DNA of 64,000 bases from assembly GCA_004553595.1 (NCBI GenBank), contig SFKZ01000001.1, positions 372,001 through 436,000 of the forward strand. Reading direction: 5' to 3'. The notes beneath the pieces were generated by a model. That model worked only from the letters and a program-made list of their open reading frames with translations, had not been told where the DNA came from and made no database searches. This DNA comes from Methanobrevibacter ruminantium (GTDB lineage: Archaea > Methanobacteriota > Methanobacteria > Methanobacteriales > Methanobacteriaceae). Made by a program: the position numbers and the translations under genes. Below are positions 1 to 8,492 of this stretch, in pieces. Every line of letters begins with the position of its first letter. Position 1 is the stretch's first letter.

Positions 1-1664
1 CTACAGTCAATCTTGTTCAAGGTGCAGATAACTCTGTAATTGAAGATTTAAATATGGAATTCACTGGTGATGACACTACCGGTTCCATTGGTATTATTTA
101 CATTAAGGAAGTAAGCAATGTAACCATTCAAAACAACTACATCGTTGTTCCTAACTTTGTTGACAAAACCGGTTCAAAATACGGTTCATCTGTATATGCT
201 ATCGAAGTTGAAAGCGGTGCTTTAGGATGTAGCCATATTACCATTAATAACAACTATGTTCTCATTGAAGGAACTTGCAGATACCTTTATGGTATTGATG
301 TATTCAAAACCTATGGATCTGAAAACAGAAATAAGGACATCGCTATCTTTGAAAACTATGTTGAACTTAATGGCGGATCCAGAATGGCTGAAGCTATTTA
401 TGTAAGTGAGTCAGATGATGTCGTTATTGATGGAAACACTATCTCTTCCACCTCAAATGGTGCTGCTTATGGTGTTGCAACTGACCAATTAAGCGATGCA
501 GTAATTGCATCTAACGATATTAAAGTAGATGCTGCTACCCAAGCTTACGGTATCACTGCAACCACTTCAGGTACTGATACCATTATCCGTGGAAATGAAA
601 TTGACGCTAAAGGTACCGGTGCTGTTGGTATAGGTATTAACAAACAAGATGGAGTAATCATTGAAGACAACAAAGTTGCTATTGATGGTGGAGACTACAC
701 TACCATTACCTCTTCTGACTCCTTAGGTACTGCAAATGCAGCTATCTTAGTTGGAGAAGGTAACACCAATGTTGAAATGTCTGGAAATGATGTAACTGAA
801 ACAAGTGCAGTCAGATTAGACACTGCTATTGAAGTAAGTGACATGACTGTTACTGCAGCTCCTAGCGGTGAAGGCAAATTAGAAATTACCTTAAAAACTG
901 TAAGTGGTATGCTCTTAGCAAATCAAACTGTAAAAGTTGTATTTGACAACAAAGTATATGAATTAACCACTGATGCTAAAGGTGTTGCTGTATTACCATT
1001 TGCTCTCAATAAAGGTGGAAGCTACAATGTAGATGTCTTCTACTTAGGTGATGACAACTACAGAGGTTCAGATGCTACTGCAAAATTAACTATCAATAAG
1101 ATTAAGACTGCTATTACCGCATCTGGAAAAACCTTCTTAGCAACTGCAACTACCAAAAAATTAACTGCAACCTTAAAAGATGCAAACGGTAATGTACTTG
1201 CTAACAAGAAAGTTACTTTCACTGTAAACGGTAAAACCTACACTGCAACCACTAATGCTAAAGGTGTTGCAACTGTTAAATTAGCTTTAACTGCTGCAAA
1301 AACCTATACTGTAACCATTAAGTTTGCAGGTGACAGTGTTTACGCTGCATCAACTGTTTCAGCTAAAGTAAAACTTAACAAGGAGAAAACCAAAATAACT
1401 GCTCCTACTAAGACTTTCAAACGTACTGCAAAAACCAAAAAAGTTGTAATTACTCTTAAGAACTCTAAAGGTAAAGCTATCGCTAAGAAGAAAATTACCT
1501 TAACTGTTAATAAGAAAAAATACACTGTAAAAACTAACTCAAAAGGTAAAGCAACCTTCAAAGTTAAATTAACTAAAAAAGGAACCTTTAAGTACACAGT
1601 TAAATTTGCAGGTGACACTCAATACAAAGCAGTTAAAAAGACTGGTAAAATTAAAATAAAATAA
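1..1664 (+). CDS. Adhesin-like protein, 5' end outside window
   Basis: The reading frame is open from base 3 with no stop before the first in-window ATG at 54, so the gene begins upstream of the window and only about 553 C-terminal residues are seen. The visible N-terminal half is a right-handed parallel beta-helix type repeat with regular Asn-Asn/Asp-Gly-Asn turns (NNNYV, DGNTIS, RGNEID, EDNKV). From about base 830 it ends in three Ig-like (Big-type) domains of roughly 85 residues each, ending in KFAGD-type strands. Lysine content rises from domain to domain and the last is strongly basic. This fits the adhesin-like surface proteins of Methanobrevibacter, probably held in the pseudomurein wall because no C-terminal membrane anchor is seen. 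The ligand is unknown. The Ig domains closely match those of the adhesin at 8493-12647. Confidence 0.85.
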   Translation, partial: TVNLVQGADNSVIEDLNMEFTGDDTTGSIGIIYIKEVSNVTIQNNYIVVPNFVDKTGSKYGSSVYAIEVESGALGCSHITINNNYVLIEGTCRYLYGIDVFKTYGSENRNKDIAIFENYVELNGGSRMAEAIYVSESDDVVIDGNTISSTSNGAAYGVATDQLSDAVIASNDIKVDAATQAYGITATTSGTDTIIRGNEIDAKGTGAVGIGINKQDGVIIEDNKVAIDGGDYTTITSSDSLGTANAAILVGEGNTNVEMSGNDVTETSAVRLDTAIEVSDMTVTAAPSGEGKLEITLKTVSGMLLANQTVKVVFDNKVYELTTDAKGVAVLPFALNKGGSYNVDVFYLGDDNYRGSDATAKLTINKIKTAITASGKTFLATATTKKLTATLKDANGNVLANKKVTFTVNGKTYTATTNAKGVATVKLALTAAKTYTVTIKFAGDSVYAASTVSAKVKLNKEKTKITAPTKTFKRTAKTKKVVITLKNSKGKAIAKKKITLTVNKKKYTVKTNSKGKATFKVKLTKKGTFKYTVKFAGDTQYKAVKKTGKIKIK

Positions 1665-1679
1665 GTTAGTTTATTTTAA

Positions 1680-1728
1680 TCTAGTGTTTGAGCATATGCT
1701 CAAATCCTAGATCTTTTTTTTATTTTTT
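1680..1728 (+). terminator. Hairpin plus T-run after adhesin 1
   Basis: An 18-bp perfect palindrome (1687-1704, TTTGAGCATATGCTCAAA) is extended by an outer TCTAG/CTAGA pair (1680-1684 and 1707-1711) and followed directly by T7-A-T7. It lies 15 bases after the stop codon and looks like a strong intrinsic-type terminator. Confidence 0.75.
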
Positions 1729-1879
1729 TAAAATCATTTGTTGATTCTATTTTTGTCTAATTTTTAAAATTGATAACTATTTTTAAAAAGAGATTATTTT
1801 AAATATTATTTATTATACTATTTTTATAAATGAAAAAAGATATTAAAATTTAATAAAAAAATAATTAAAAAAAAGAAAT

Positions 1880-2809
1880 TTAAAGTGTGGTAATATTGCA
1901 ACCATCACTTTCAACAATCAAAGTATGCTCTTTTTGTGATACCCATGCACCTGTTCTTTCCTTAAGTGCAGCATATGGATATATTGCCATAGCATCCCCT
2001 AATTGCTTAAGGCCTGAGTTCACTCTATGTTCATTGAAGTTTTCTGTAAGCCAGCGTCCACTAAATGGCAAGTAACGATAATTCTTTTCAATATATTGAA
2101 GCATCCTTTGAGTATTTTTCATCCTAAATGGTTTTGTCTGTAAAAATGAAAAGATATATGCCATAGGGCAGTCATTTACAATACCTTCACCATTTGTTGC
2201 GAAAGGTTCGATTGCTACAGCCTGTCCTTCCTCAAGAATGGTTGGATCGTTATTGTCATAATTTGGCACTGAAATACCTGCATGCAAGTTCCAGTGTTCA
2301 AGGCTATGTCCTGTAAGGTTTCTCACTGGGTTAAGATTGTACTCTGCAATTGCCTCTTCAACTGCTCTTCCTACATCACAAACCTTCACTCCTGCTCTTA
2401 CAGTGCTGATTGCAGCTTCAAGTCCTGCTGCAGATGCGTCAATGATTCTTTGGTTGAGCTCTAATGTCTCTTCATCAAAGACCTCTTCCAGGTTGTCTCC
2501 AGGAACCATTACTGTAACAGCGGAATCTGCAATGTAACCATTAACTTCAGCTCCAAGGTCAAGCTTTACCAAGTCTCCTGTAACCATTTTATTGGTGTCT
2601 CCTGCAGGAGAAGTGTAATGTGCAGTGATCTCGTTTATTGAAACATTGCAAGGAAATGCTATCCCTGCACCAGACTTTAGTATTTCACTTTCCACGAATT
2701 CCACAAGTTCAAGAATCGGCAGACCGTTTTGAATCATTTTTGAAGCATCTGATCTTACTTTTGACACGATTTTTCCAGCTTCTTCATAAGATTTAATTTC
2801 ATCAACCAT
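1880..2809 (-). CDS. map: Methionine aminopeptidase, type II
   Basis: This cytosolic metalloprotease removes the initiator methionine from nascent proteins. The 309-residue length is typical of archaeal type II enzymes. The pita-bread fold motifs are visible: the substrate-contact His in ITAHYTSPAG, the metal ligand Asp residues in VKLDLGAEVNGYIADSAV, the metal His in TGHSLEHWNLHAG, and the ligand Glu in AIEPFATNGEG, with a late Glu in KEHTLIVES. The type II insertion between the His and C-terminal Glu regions is present. The ATG at 2809 follows a weak GTGATA site. The gene stands alone between the adhesin and a small membrane protein gene on the other strand. Confidence 0.95.
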   Translation of the reverse strand: MVDEIKSYEEAGKIVSKVRSDASKMIQNGLPILELVEFVESEILKSGAGIAFPCNVSINEITAHYTSPAGDTNKMVTGDLVKLDLGAEVNGYIADSAVTVMVPGDNLEEVFDEETLELNQRIIDASAAGLEAAISTVRAGVKVCDVGRAVEEAIAEYNLNPVRNLTGHSLEHWNLHAGISVPNYDNNDPTILEEGQAVAIEPFATNGEGIVNDCPMAYIFSFLQTKPFRMKNTQRMLQYIEKNYRYLPFSGRWLTENFNEHRVNSGLKQLGDAMAIYPYAALKERTGAWVSQKEHTLIVESDGCNITTL

Positions 2810-3107
2810 ATTATCACTTTGGTTTTAAGTATATTTTTTATTTAAATTTTTTAAATTTTTTTTAATTATATTTTTTAATATTTTTTTTAATAATATTTTT
2901 TAATTTTTAGCATTAGTTAATCATAATAAATATTTATCGTATATTAAATTTTTAAACATTTATATAAAAATTTTTATATACTCTTAATTATATAATATAC
3001 TTATTCTTATTTAAATATCTTTAATTTATATTTGAATAATTTTTATTGTTAATCGGGTTTAATGATTTTTTAAAATATGATTTATTATGATTTATGGAGG
3101 AAAAAAT

Positions 3108-3509
3108 ATGGCTGCTGAACTTATTCCAGATCAAATCTTTATGCTTATTTTAGTAATTATATTGGCTGTTGTTGTAATCATTGTTGTAAGCCAATGGAAA
3201 AAGGTAAGTCAATCCAATAATACTTTAAAATTAATGGAAAAAGAAATTGAGCTTAAGAAAATAGCTATGGTTGAAAAGGATTTAGAAAACAAACGCATTA
3301 TGGAAAATCCAATTCAATTGCCTGAAGAACAACAAGCACAACTCACACAAATCAGGGATTCCACTGCTGAAGTCATGAGCAATGTGGGATACTTGCACAG
3401 TGAAATCAATGAACGTTTAGCTCGTCTTGAAGCTCAAACCGAACTTAAAAAGCTTGAAAAAATGCTTAAGGAAATTGAAGAGAAAGAGAAAAAACTTAAT
3501 AAAAAATAG
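3108..3509 (+). CDS. Membrane-anchored coiled-coil protein, unknown function
   Basis: I do not recognise a named family. The 133-residue product has one N-terminal membrane segment (about residues 8-30, rich in Ile/Val/Leu) followed by a charged, Glu/Lys-rich helix that should form a coiled coil up to the C-terminus. The start was set at 3108 because GGAGG at 3096-3100 sits 7 bases upstream; an in-frame ATG at 3087 would place that ribosome site inside the gene. The next gene (3590) encodes a similar TM plus coiled-coil design, so the two may act together at the membrane, close to the adhesin genes. This pairing is inferred from layout only. Confidence 0.75.
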   Translation: MAAELIPDQIFMLILVIILAVVVIIVVSQWKKVSQSNNTLKLMEKEIELKKIAMVEKDLENKRIMENPIQLPEEQQAQLTQIRDSTAEVMSNVGYLHSEINERLARLEAQTELKKLEKMLKEIEEKEKKLNKK

Positions 3510-3530
3510 AAATTCCGTTTCTATCATTTT
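3507..3530 (+). terminator. Short hairpin at stop codon
   Basis: A 6-bp stem TAGAAA/TTTCTA (3507-3512 and 3518-3523) with a 5-base loop begins at the stop codon of the preceding gene and is followed by a modest T-run. It may be a weak terminator. Confidence 0.35.
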
Positions 3531-3589
3531 ATTAGTTTAATTGTTTAAGTTTTTTAGATAATGAATAATTCTTATAATGAGGTTTTATT

Positions 3590-4108
3590 ATGGATATCAT
3601 TGAATTATTAGCTGTCATTATATTAGTCGCTGCTATAGTGTTTTTAGTCTACTATTACATTAAAACAGCAAATGATGGAAATATTGACATTAAGGAAATT
3701 CTTAAATTTTCACCTAAGGAGAATAATGTTAGCAATCTTGTTGACGAAGATATTCAAGAGAAGAAATCCATGGGTGATAAGATTAAATATACCTTTAAGG
3801 ACATTGATAAATCCTATGCTAACACCACAGATGCATTTTCAAGGAGATTGGATTCCTTCTTGGATGAAAGAAGTGAGGAATTGATTGAGAGCTGGTCTTT
3901 AGTAACCACTGATGATTTATCCTCCTTAGAAGAAAGGTATGCCACTGCTTGTGACAGCATTGAAGCTTTAGAGAAAAGATTCAGTGAGTTCACCAATGCA
4001 ACCGATGCTAAAATCGAAGATCTTGATAAACGTCTCAAAGCTTTAGAAGAGGCAGAAAAGGATTTGGAGGAAGCAGAAGAAATTGCAGTTGAAGCTGAAA
4101 AAGAATAA
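3590..4108 (+). CDS. Membrane-anchored acidic coiled-coil protein, unknown function
   Basis: This 172-residue protein has one N-terminal membrane helix (about residues 4-25) and a long charged tail. The tail includes a region resembling a helical repeat (DKSYANTTDAFSRRLDSFL, then ERYATACDSIEALEKRFSEF) and a Glu-rich end (EEAEKDLEEAEEIAVEAEKE). This is consistent with a coiled coil facing the cytosol, but topology is not certain. No enzyme motif was found. TGAGGT 9 bases before ATG 3590 supports the start. It lies 80 bases after a gene of similar architecture and may share its transcript if the hairpin between them is leaky. Confidence 0.75.
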   Translation: MDIIELLAVIILVAAIVFLVYYYIKTANDGNIDIKEILKFSPKENNVSNLVDEDIQEKKSMGDKIKYTFKDIDKSYANTTDAFSRRLDSFLDERSEELIESWSLVTTDDLSSLEERYATACDSIEALEKRFSEFTNATDAKIEDLDKRLKALEEAEKDLEEAEEIAVEAEKE

Positions 4109-4204
4109 ATTTTATTCTTTTTTTACTTTTTTTTATTTTAAAGACTAATTATTCTATATTTATTGCTATTTATGATAGGGGGGCTCTTTCCCTTTCTTAT
4201 GCAA

Positions 4205-4218
4205 ATATTTATATATGA
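4205..4218 (+). promoter_or_regulatory. TATA promoter of initiator tRNA gene
   Basis: The A-rich BRE-like stretch and TATA box (TTTATATATG, about 4208-4217) lie about 50 bases before the tRNA. The predicted start of transcription is near 4240. Confidence 0.6.
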
Positions 4219-4268
4219 TGGTGTCTAATATTATAATGTTAAAGGAACTTATCCTTTTGTATTCGTTT

Positions 4269-4343
<75 letters not shown>

Positions 4344-4679
4344 TTTTTTATTGAACACTTATATAACAGTGTTATATAATGCTATTTTTTTAATATTATC
4401 AAAAACGATTGCTTTGCTTTCCAATCTTTCATTTCCACTTTTGAACTGCTTTTTTGTTTTTATATTTTCATTACTAAATGGGATATATTTATAAATATTA
4501 ACAATAATAAATTAATAATGTATTAAATATATTTTCAAATATATTTTATATTTTATAAAGAAACTTTAATTGAAAAATATTTATGAAAGATTGACTCTAA
4601 CTTAGTTTAAAAACTTTTATCTAGGTTTTAGTCATATGAAAATAGTTGTTGAAAAAAAGAAAATTGCTGGAGGTGTTTG
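4344..4679. other. AT-rich promoter region before adhesin 2
   Basis: No gene is seen in these 336 bases. The DNA is highly AT-rich with several TATA-like stretches (for example near 4486-4500), any of which could drive the adhesin at 4680. The tRNA end is followed by a T-run (4344-4350). No repeat or RNA structure stood out. Confidence 0.5.
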
Positions 4680-7600
4680 ATGAGAAGTAAAAGAATAATC
4701 GGTTTTAGTTTACTGTTCGTTATGGTTTTTCTTTTAATCGGATTAAACACTGCTTGCGCATCAAATATCGATGATTTGGATTATAATTTATCAGATGGCT
4801 TGGAATCCAGTCCACTTTCCAATGTCCCGGAACTTGATAATCTTGGGGCTTTAGAAACTTCTGAATCTAATTCCCTTTCTGATGCAATTGATGATGATAT
4901 CATATCCAATGCAGATAATTCCAACGAAGAAAGATCAAATGAAAATCCACAGTCTGGATCTAATCTTGGAGATGGTGAAAAAACAGTCCACACCATAACC
5001 GAAGCAAATTATTCAAGTTATTTTGATTCTGATGGTAATTTAATCAATTCATTAGTGAAAGTTAATGACACTATTAATTTGTCCGGTAATTTTTCTAATA
5101 AGAAATTTATAATAAATATTCCTTTGACAATTACAAGTACAGAAAACAATGCAAGATTGAAGAATTCTCCAATATACTACTATAATGTATCAAATGAGAA
5201 TTTTGCATATGATGCAATCGTTTCCAACTTGAAAATTGAATCAGACCTTCCAGACATATCTGCAGTTTGGGTAATTGGATCTAAAAACATAAGGATTTTC
5301 AATAATGATATTTTCACTACAGGACATAACGGCTATCCTATTTCCCTTGATGGCTTCACCTATAACTGTATTGTAGAAAATAACATTATCAAGACAGTTG
5401 TTCCTGTAAACACAGCAATAGGCTCATCAGAAGTCAATCATGATGAAGAGAATTCTGGAGACAACAGCAGTTGGCAGCATTCTGGTATTAGCTTAAGGGA
5501 TGCACATGGGAATTCAATTGTTAACAATGACATCACAGTTGAAAATTCCTATGGGGTATACCTTTGTTATGGTACTTCCACATCAAGCAACAACATCATA
5601 GCAAACAATACCATTAGGGCAACTTCTGAAACTCCTTCATTCTGGTCTTACGGTGTTTATATAACTGGAAACTATAACCACATAGAGAACAATACCATTA
5701 TACGCATGTACCGTGGAATCCATTCCAGCTATGCTCATAACTATATCATAGGAAACCGGATTTATGACATAAATGGTCTTGATGAGAATAACGGTATCGG
5801 TGGAGACTATGGTATTTATGGTGGTAATGACACCTTGATTGCAAATAACTCTATTTACAATGCAGATGTGATTGGTGCAGGAATTCTTGTAGGTTCCAAC
5901 AGTGATGTTTACAGAAACTATATCCAAATAAACAGCAGTGGAGACGGTATTAGAATAGGGGATGTTGAAGGAGGTCACAATTCAAGGGTTCACAACAATA
6001 CAATAGACTTCTTATCAGGTGCTGGAATAAGCATTAAGGGCACTCCCCAAGACACTGAGGTCTATGACAACATTGTAAACTCATTATCCAATATTGGTGC
6101 AAGCCAAGGTTCAGGATTGGGAATTGGAATTCTATCCATTTACCAATCAAGATCCAGCAGGCCATATAACATTTCCATTTACAACAACACTATCTACACT
6201 TCAAATGACTATGCAATAAACATAGCACAGTCCTCTACTGAAAGATGGTTATGTGAAAATAATCAAATTGGAGATAGGCTTATCATTTATCCTATTGCAA
6301 TTGACTACTCACCGGAATGGGGTGATGGTACCGTTTATCAGGTAACTGAAGAGAACTACAATACCTATTTCGATTCAAACGGCAAGTTAAGAGACAATGT
6401 TAAGGATGGGGATGTGTTGGTATTCAGCGGCAGCTTTTCACCTAAAGGCAAGATTGTCTTGAACAAGATTGTCAGCCTTATCGGTGACAATGCATTCTTA
6501 AGGGATACCACTATCTTTGTAAATACCTCTAACTGTAAGGTACAGGACTTCAATATTATAAACAACGGTACTGATGACAGCAATTGCAATCTATGGGGAA
6601 TTTATGTTTATGAAGCGGATAATGAGGTGATTACAGGAAACAATATCACAATATGGGATAAGAATACCTCATATGGAATTTACCTTTGCGACTCCTATAA
6701 CAATACAGTTGCAAACAACAGCATAAGATGCCAAGGAGACAATTTGGTATTTGCTCTCTTGACTTATGAGACATATGATACACTTATTGAAAACAATAGC
6801 ATCTTAGCTATTGGAACAAGTGAATTGTATCCTTATTATGAAACCATTTGTATCGATGGGGTTCGCAGTATTTCTGAGCTTTCCAAAACATATGGCGTGA
6901 TATTGGACTTCTCAAGCGACAATCAGTTCATTCACAATGACATTGAGGTCACTTCAACTGTGGAAGGTTTCCAAGTGCCTTACAATCCTTCCGTAAACAT
7001 TCTAATAGGTCTCTACATTTACTATGATTCCAATAGGAACAATATCAGTGAGAATAATGTATATATCCACGGACACGATCCTTTCCTCTATGGAATGGGT
7101 TCTTCTGGAGATGATACAAGTAAATCAGTCACTTATGCATGTGAGAACATTTTTAGCAAGAACAATATTACAATTGAAGCTGATTACTTTGCTATGGGAA
7201 TGATCTTAAGACACAACTCTAAGGATACAATTGTAGAAGAGAACTACTTCAGATTAGATTCTAACAATTATACTTATGGATTTACTGGTGAAATATCTGA
7301 AGGAACCAAATTTAAGAACAATACTATTAATAGTACAAGTAAAGCAGGGATTTATGCTATAGAACTTTATTCATCAAATTATAATGAGATTGATGGCAAT
7401 AACATATACGCCAATGGTAGTTTTGCCACAATTGCTCTATATGCTTCATCTCATAATAACATTACAAACAATACTGTTAGAACTTTTGGAAATAAAAGTC
7501 AAGACCCTGCTCAAGGTCCGGAGCATCCGGATTCCGTAAAATTGTTGCATGTTCCTATATCCCTTCAAACTTGGTCTACAGATAATAGGATTGAGGAAAA

Positions 7601-8123
7601 TGATGTTCTAACTGATGCTGATGATACAGTAGACATTGATGAGACTTCGACTGATAATACCATTACAAATAATAGGTTATCTAGTAAAGGTGGAGGCGGT
7701 TCAGAAACAATTAATGATAGGTCTGGTAAGAATATGATTTCTGGAAACTATGGGTCTAGATATAATCCAAATGGAGATTCTTCCAATGCCAATTCATCCA
7801 CTAATTCCAATTACAAGAACAGAGGAAGTCCTATCCATACAAGGGGGACTTCATCAAATTCAGGTCAAGCTGACTCAAATGGGGCAAGCGCATTCGGTAA
7901 TGTAAATTCCAATTTCAATGCAAATGCCCAATCTTCTGCAAATGATGGTGCAGGGGACGCTGGAGATGCTGGAGAAGGAGAGGACATTATTGTCAGTGAG
8001 ATAGAAGAAGTGGCTTCTAAATCAATATCTAATGGTTTAGCCATACCATTAGCTGCTTTATTGCTTGTCTTATTGTTCTGTTTCTCTTTCTTAGGTACAA
8101 AAGACGAAGATGATGAGGAATAA
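4680..8123 (+). CDS. Adhesin-like protein with C-terminal membrane anchor
   Basis: This 1147-residue secreted protein begins with a signal peptide (MRSKR, a hydrophobic core to about residue 25, then a CAS-type cleavage region). An acidic linker follows. Two beta-helix blocks each start with a related module (ITEANYSSYFDSDGNL near 105 and VTEENYNTYFDSNGKL near 555) and contain many NNxI turns. A Ser/Asn/Gly-rich linker (about 1010-1100) leads to one C-terminal membrane helix and a DEDDEE tail. It is therefore anchored in the membrane, unlike the two other adhesins here, which end in Lys-rich Ig domains. Start: GGAGGTG (4669-4675) favours ATG 4680 over the TTG at 4677. It shares the N-terminal module with the next gene, so they are paralogs. 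Confidence 0.88.
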   Translation: MRSKRIIGFSLLFVMVFLLIGLNTACASNIDDLDYNLSDGLESSPLSNVPELDNLGALETSESNSLSDAIDDDIISNADNSNEERSNENPQSGSNLGDGEKTVHTITEANYSSYFDSDGNLINSLVKVNDTINLSGNFSNKKFIINIPLTITSTENNARLKNSPIYYYNVSNENFAYDAIVSNLKIESDLPDISAVWVIGSKNIRIFNNDIFTTGHNGYPISLDGFTYNCIVENNIIKTVVPVNTAIGSSEVNHDEENSGDNSSWQHSGISLRDAHGNSIVNNDITVENSYGVYLCYGTSTSSNNIIANNTIRATSETPSFWSYGVYITGNYNHIENNTIIRMYRGIHSSYAHNYIIGNRIYDINGLDENNGIGGDYGIYGGNDTLIANNSIYNADVIGAGILVGSNSDVYRNYIQINSSGDGIRIGDVEGGHNSRVHNNTIDFLSGAGISIKGTPQDTEVYDNIVNSLSNIGASQGSGLGIGILSIYQSRSSRPYNISIYNNTIYTSNDYAINIAQSSTERWLCENNQIGDRLIIYPIAIDYSPEWGDGTVYQVTEENYNTYFDSNGKLRDNVKDGDVLVFSGSFSPKGKIVLNKIVSLIGDNAFLRDTTIFVNTSNCKVQDFNIINNGTDDSNCNLWGIYVYEADNEVITGNNITIWDKNTSYGIYLCDSYNNTVANNSIRCQGDNLVFALLTYETYDTLIENNSILAIGTSELYPYYETICIDGVRSISELSKTYGVILDFSSDNQFIHNDIEVTSTVEGFQVPYNPSVNILIGLYIYYDSNRNNISENNVYIHGHDPFLYGMGSSGDDTSKSVTYACENIFSKNNITIEADYFAMGMILRHNSKDTIVEENYFRLDSNNYTYGFTGEISEGTKFKNNTINSTSKAGIYAIELYSSNYNEIDGNNIYANGSFATIALYASSHNNITNNTVRTFGNKSQDPAQGPEHPDSVKLLHVPISLQTWSTDNRIEENDVLTDADDTVDIDETSTDNTITNNRLSSKGGGGSETINDRSGKNMISGNYGSRYNPNGDSSNANSSTNSNYKNRGSPIHTRGTSSNSGQADSNGASAFGNVNSNFNANAQSSANDGAGDAGDAGEGEDIIVSEIEEVASKSISNGLAIPLAALLLVLLFCFSFLGTKDEDDEE

Positions 8124-8137
8124 AATTTTATTAGGGA

Positions 8138-8180
8138 GAATAAATAAATCAAATTTATTTATTCCATTTTTTCTTTATTG
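8138..8180 (+). terminator. Hairpin and T-run after adhesin 2
   Basis: A perfect 12-bp stem (8138-8149 with 8153-8164; GAATAAATAAAT and its complement) with a CAA loop is followed by a T-rich run. It lies 15 bases after the stop codon. Confidence 0.65.
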
Positions 8181-8492
8181 GGAAATACCTGACAAAAATT
8201 AATATTTTAAATTATTAAAGTTTCTAATTTTCTATTTTTTTAGCTTTTTTTTCATTGATTTGTTTATTTTTTCATCTTGATTAAAACTCTTTTAGATAAA
8301 TTTATATTATTATAATATAATAAATATAAATGTATAAATTTCATTTTAGATTTATTAAATTATCTTTTATTTTCAACTCAAATACGATTTAATTGTTAAG
8401 AAATTCTTATTAAAATGAAATATAATTTAATAACTTATTATTAAATCTAGCATGCTAAATGATTTATTCTATAAATCGAGGTGTTTAAACAT
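8181..8492. other. AT-rich upstream region of adhesin 3
   Basis: No gene is seen. The stretch holds several TATA-like runs (for example 8300-8335) suitable for an archaeal promoter, and a GAGGTG ribosome site at 8478-8483 that sets the next start. Nothing else stood out. Confidence 0.5.
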
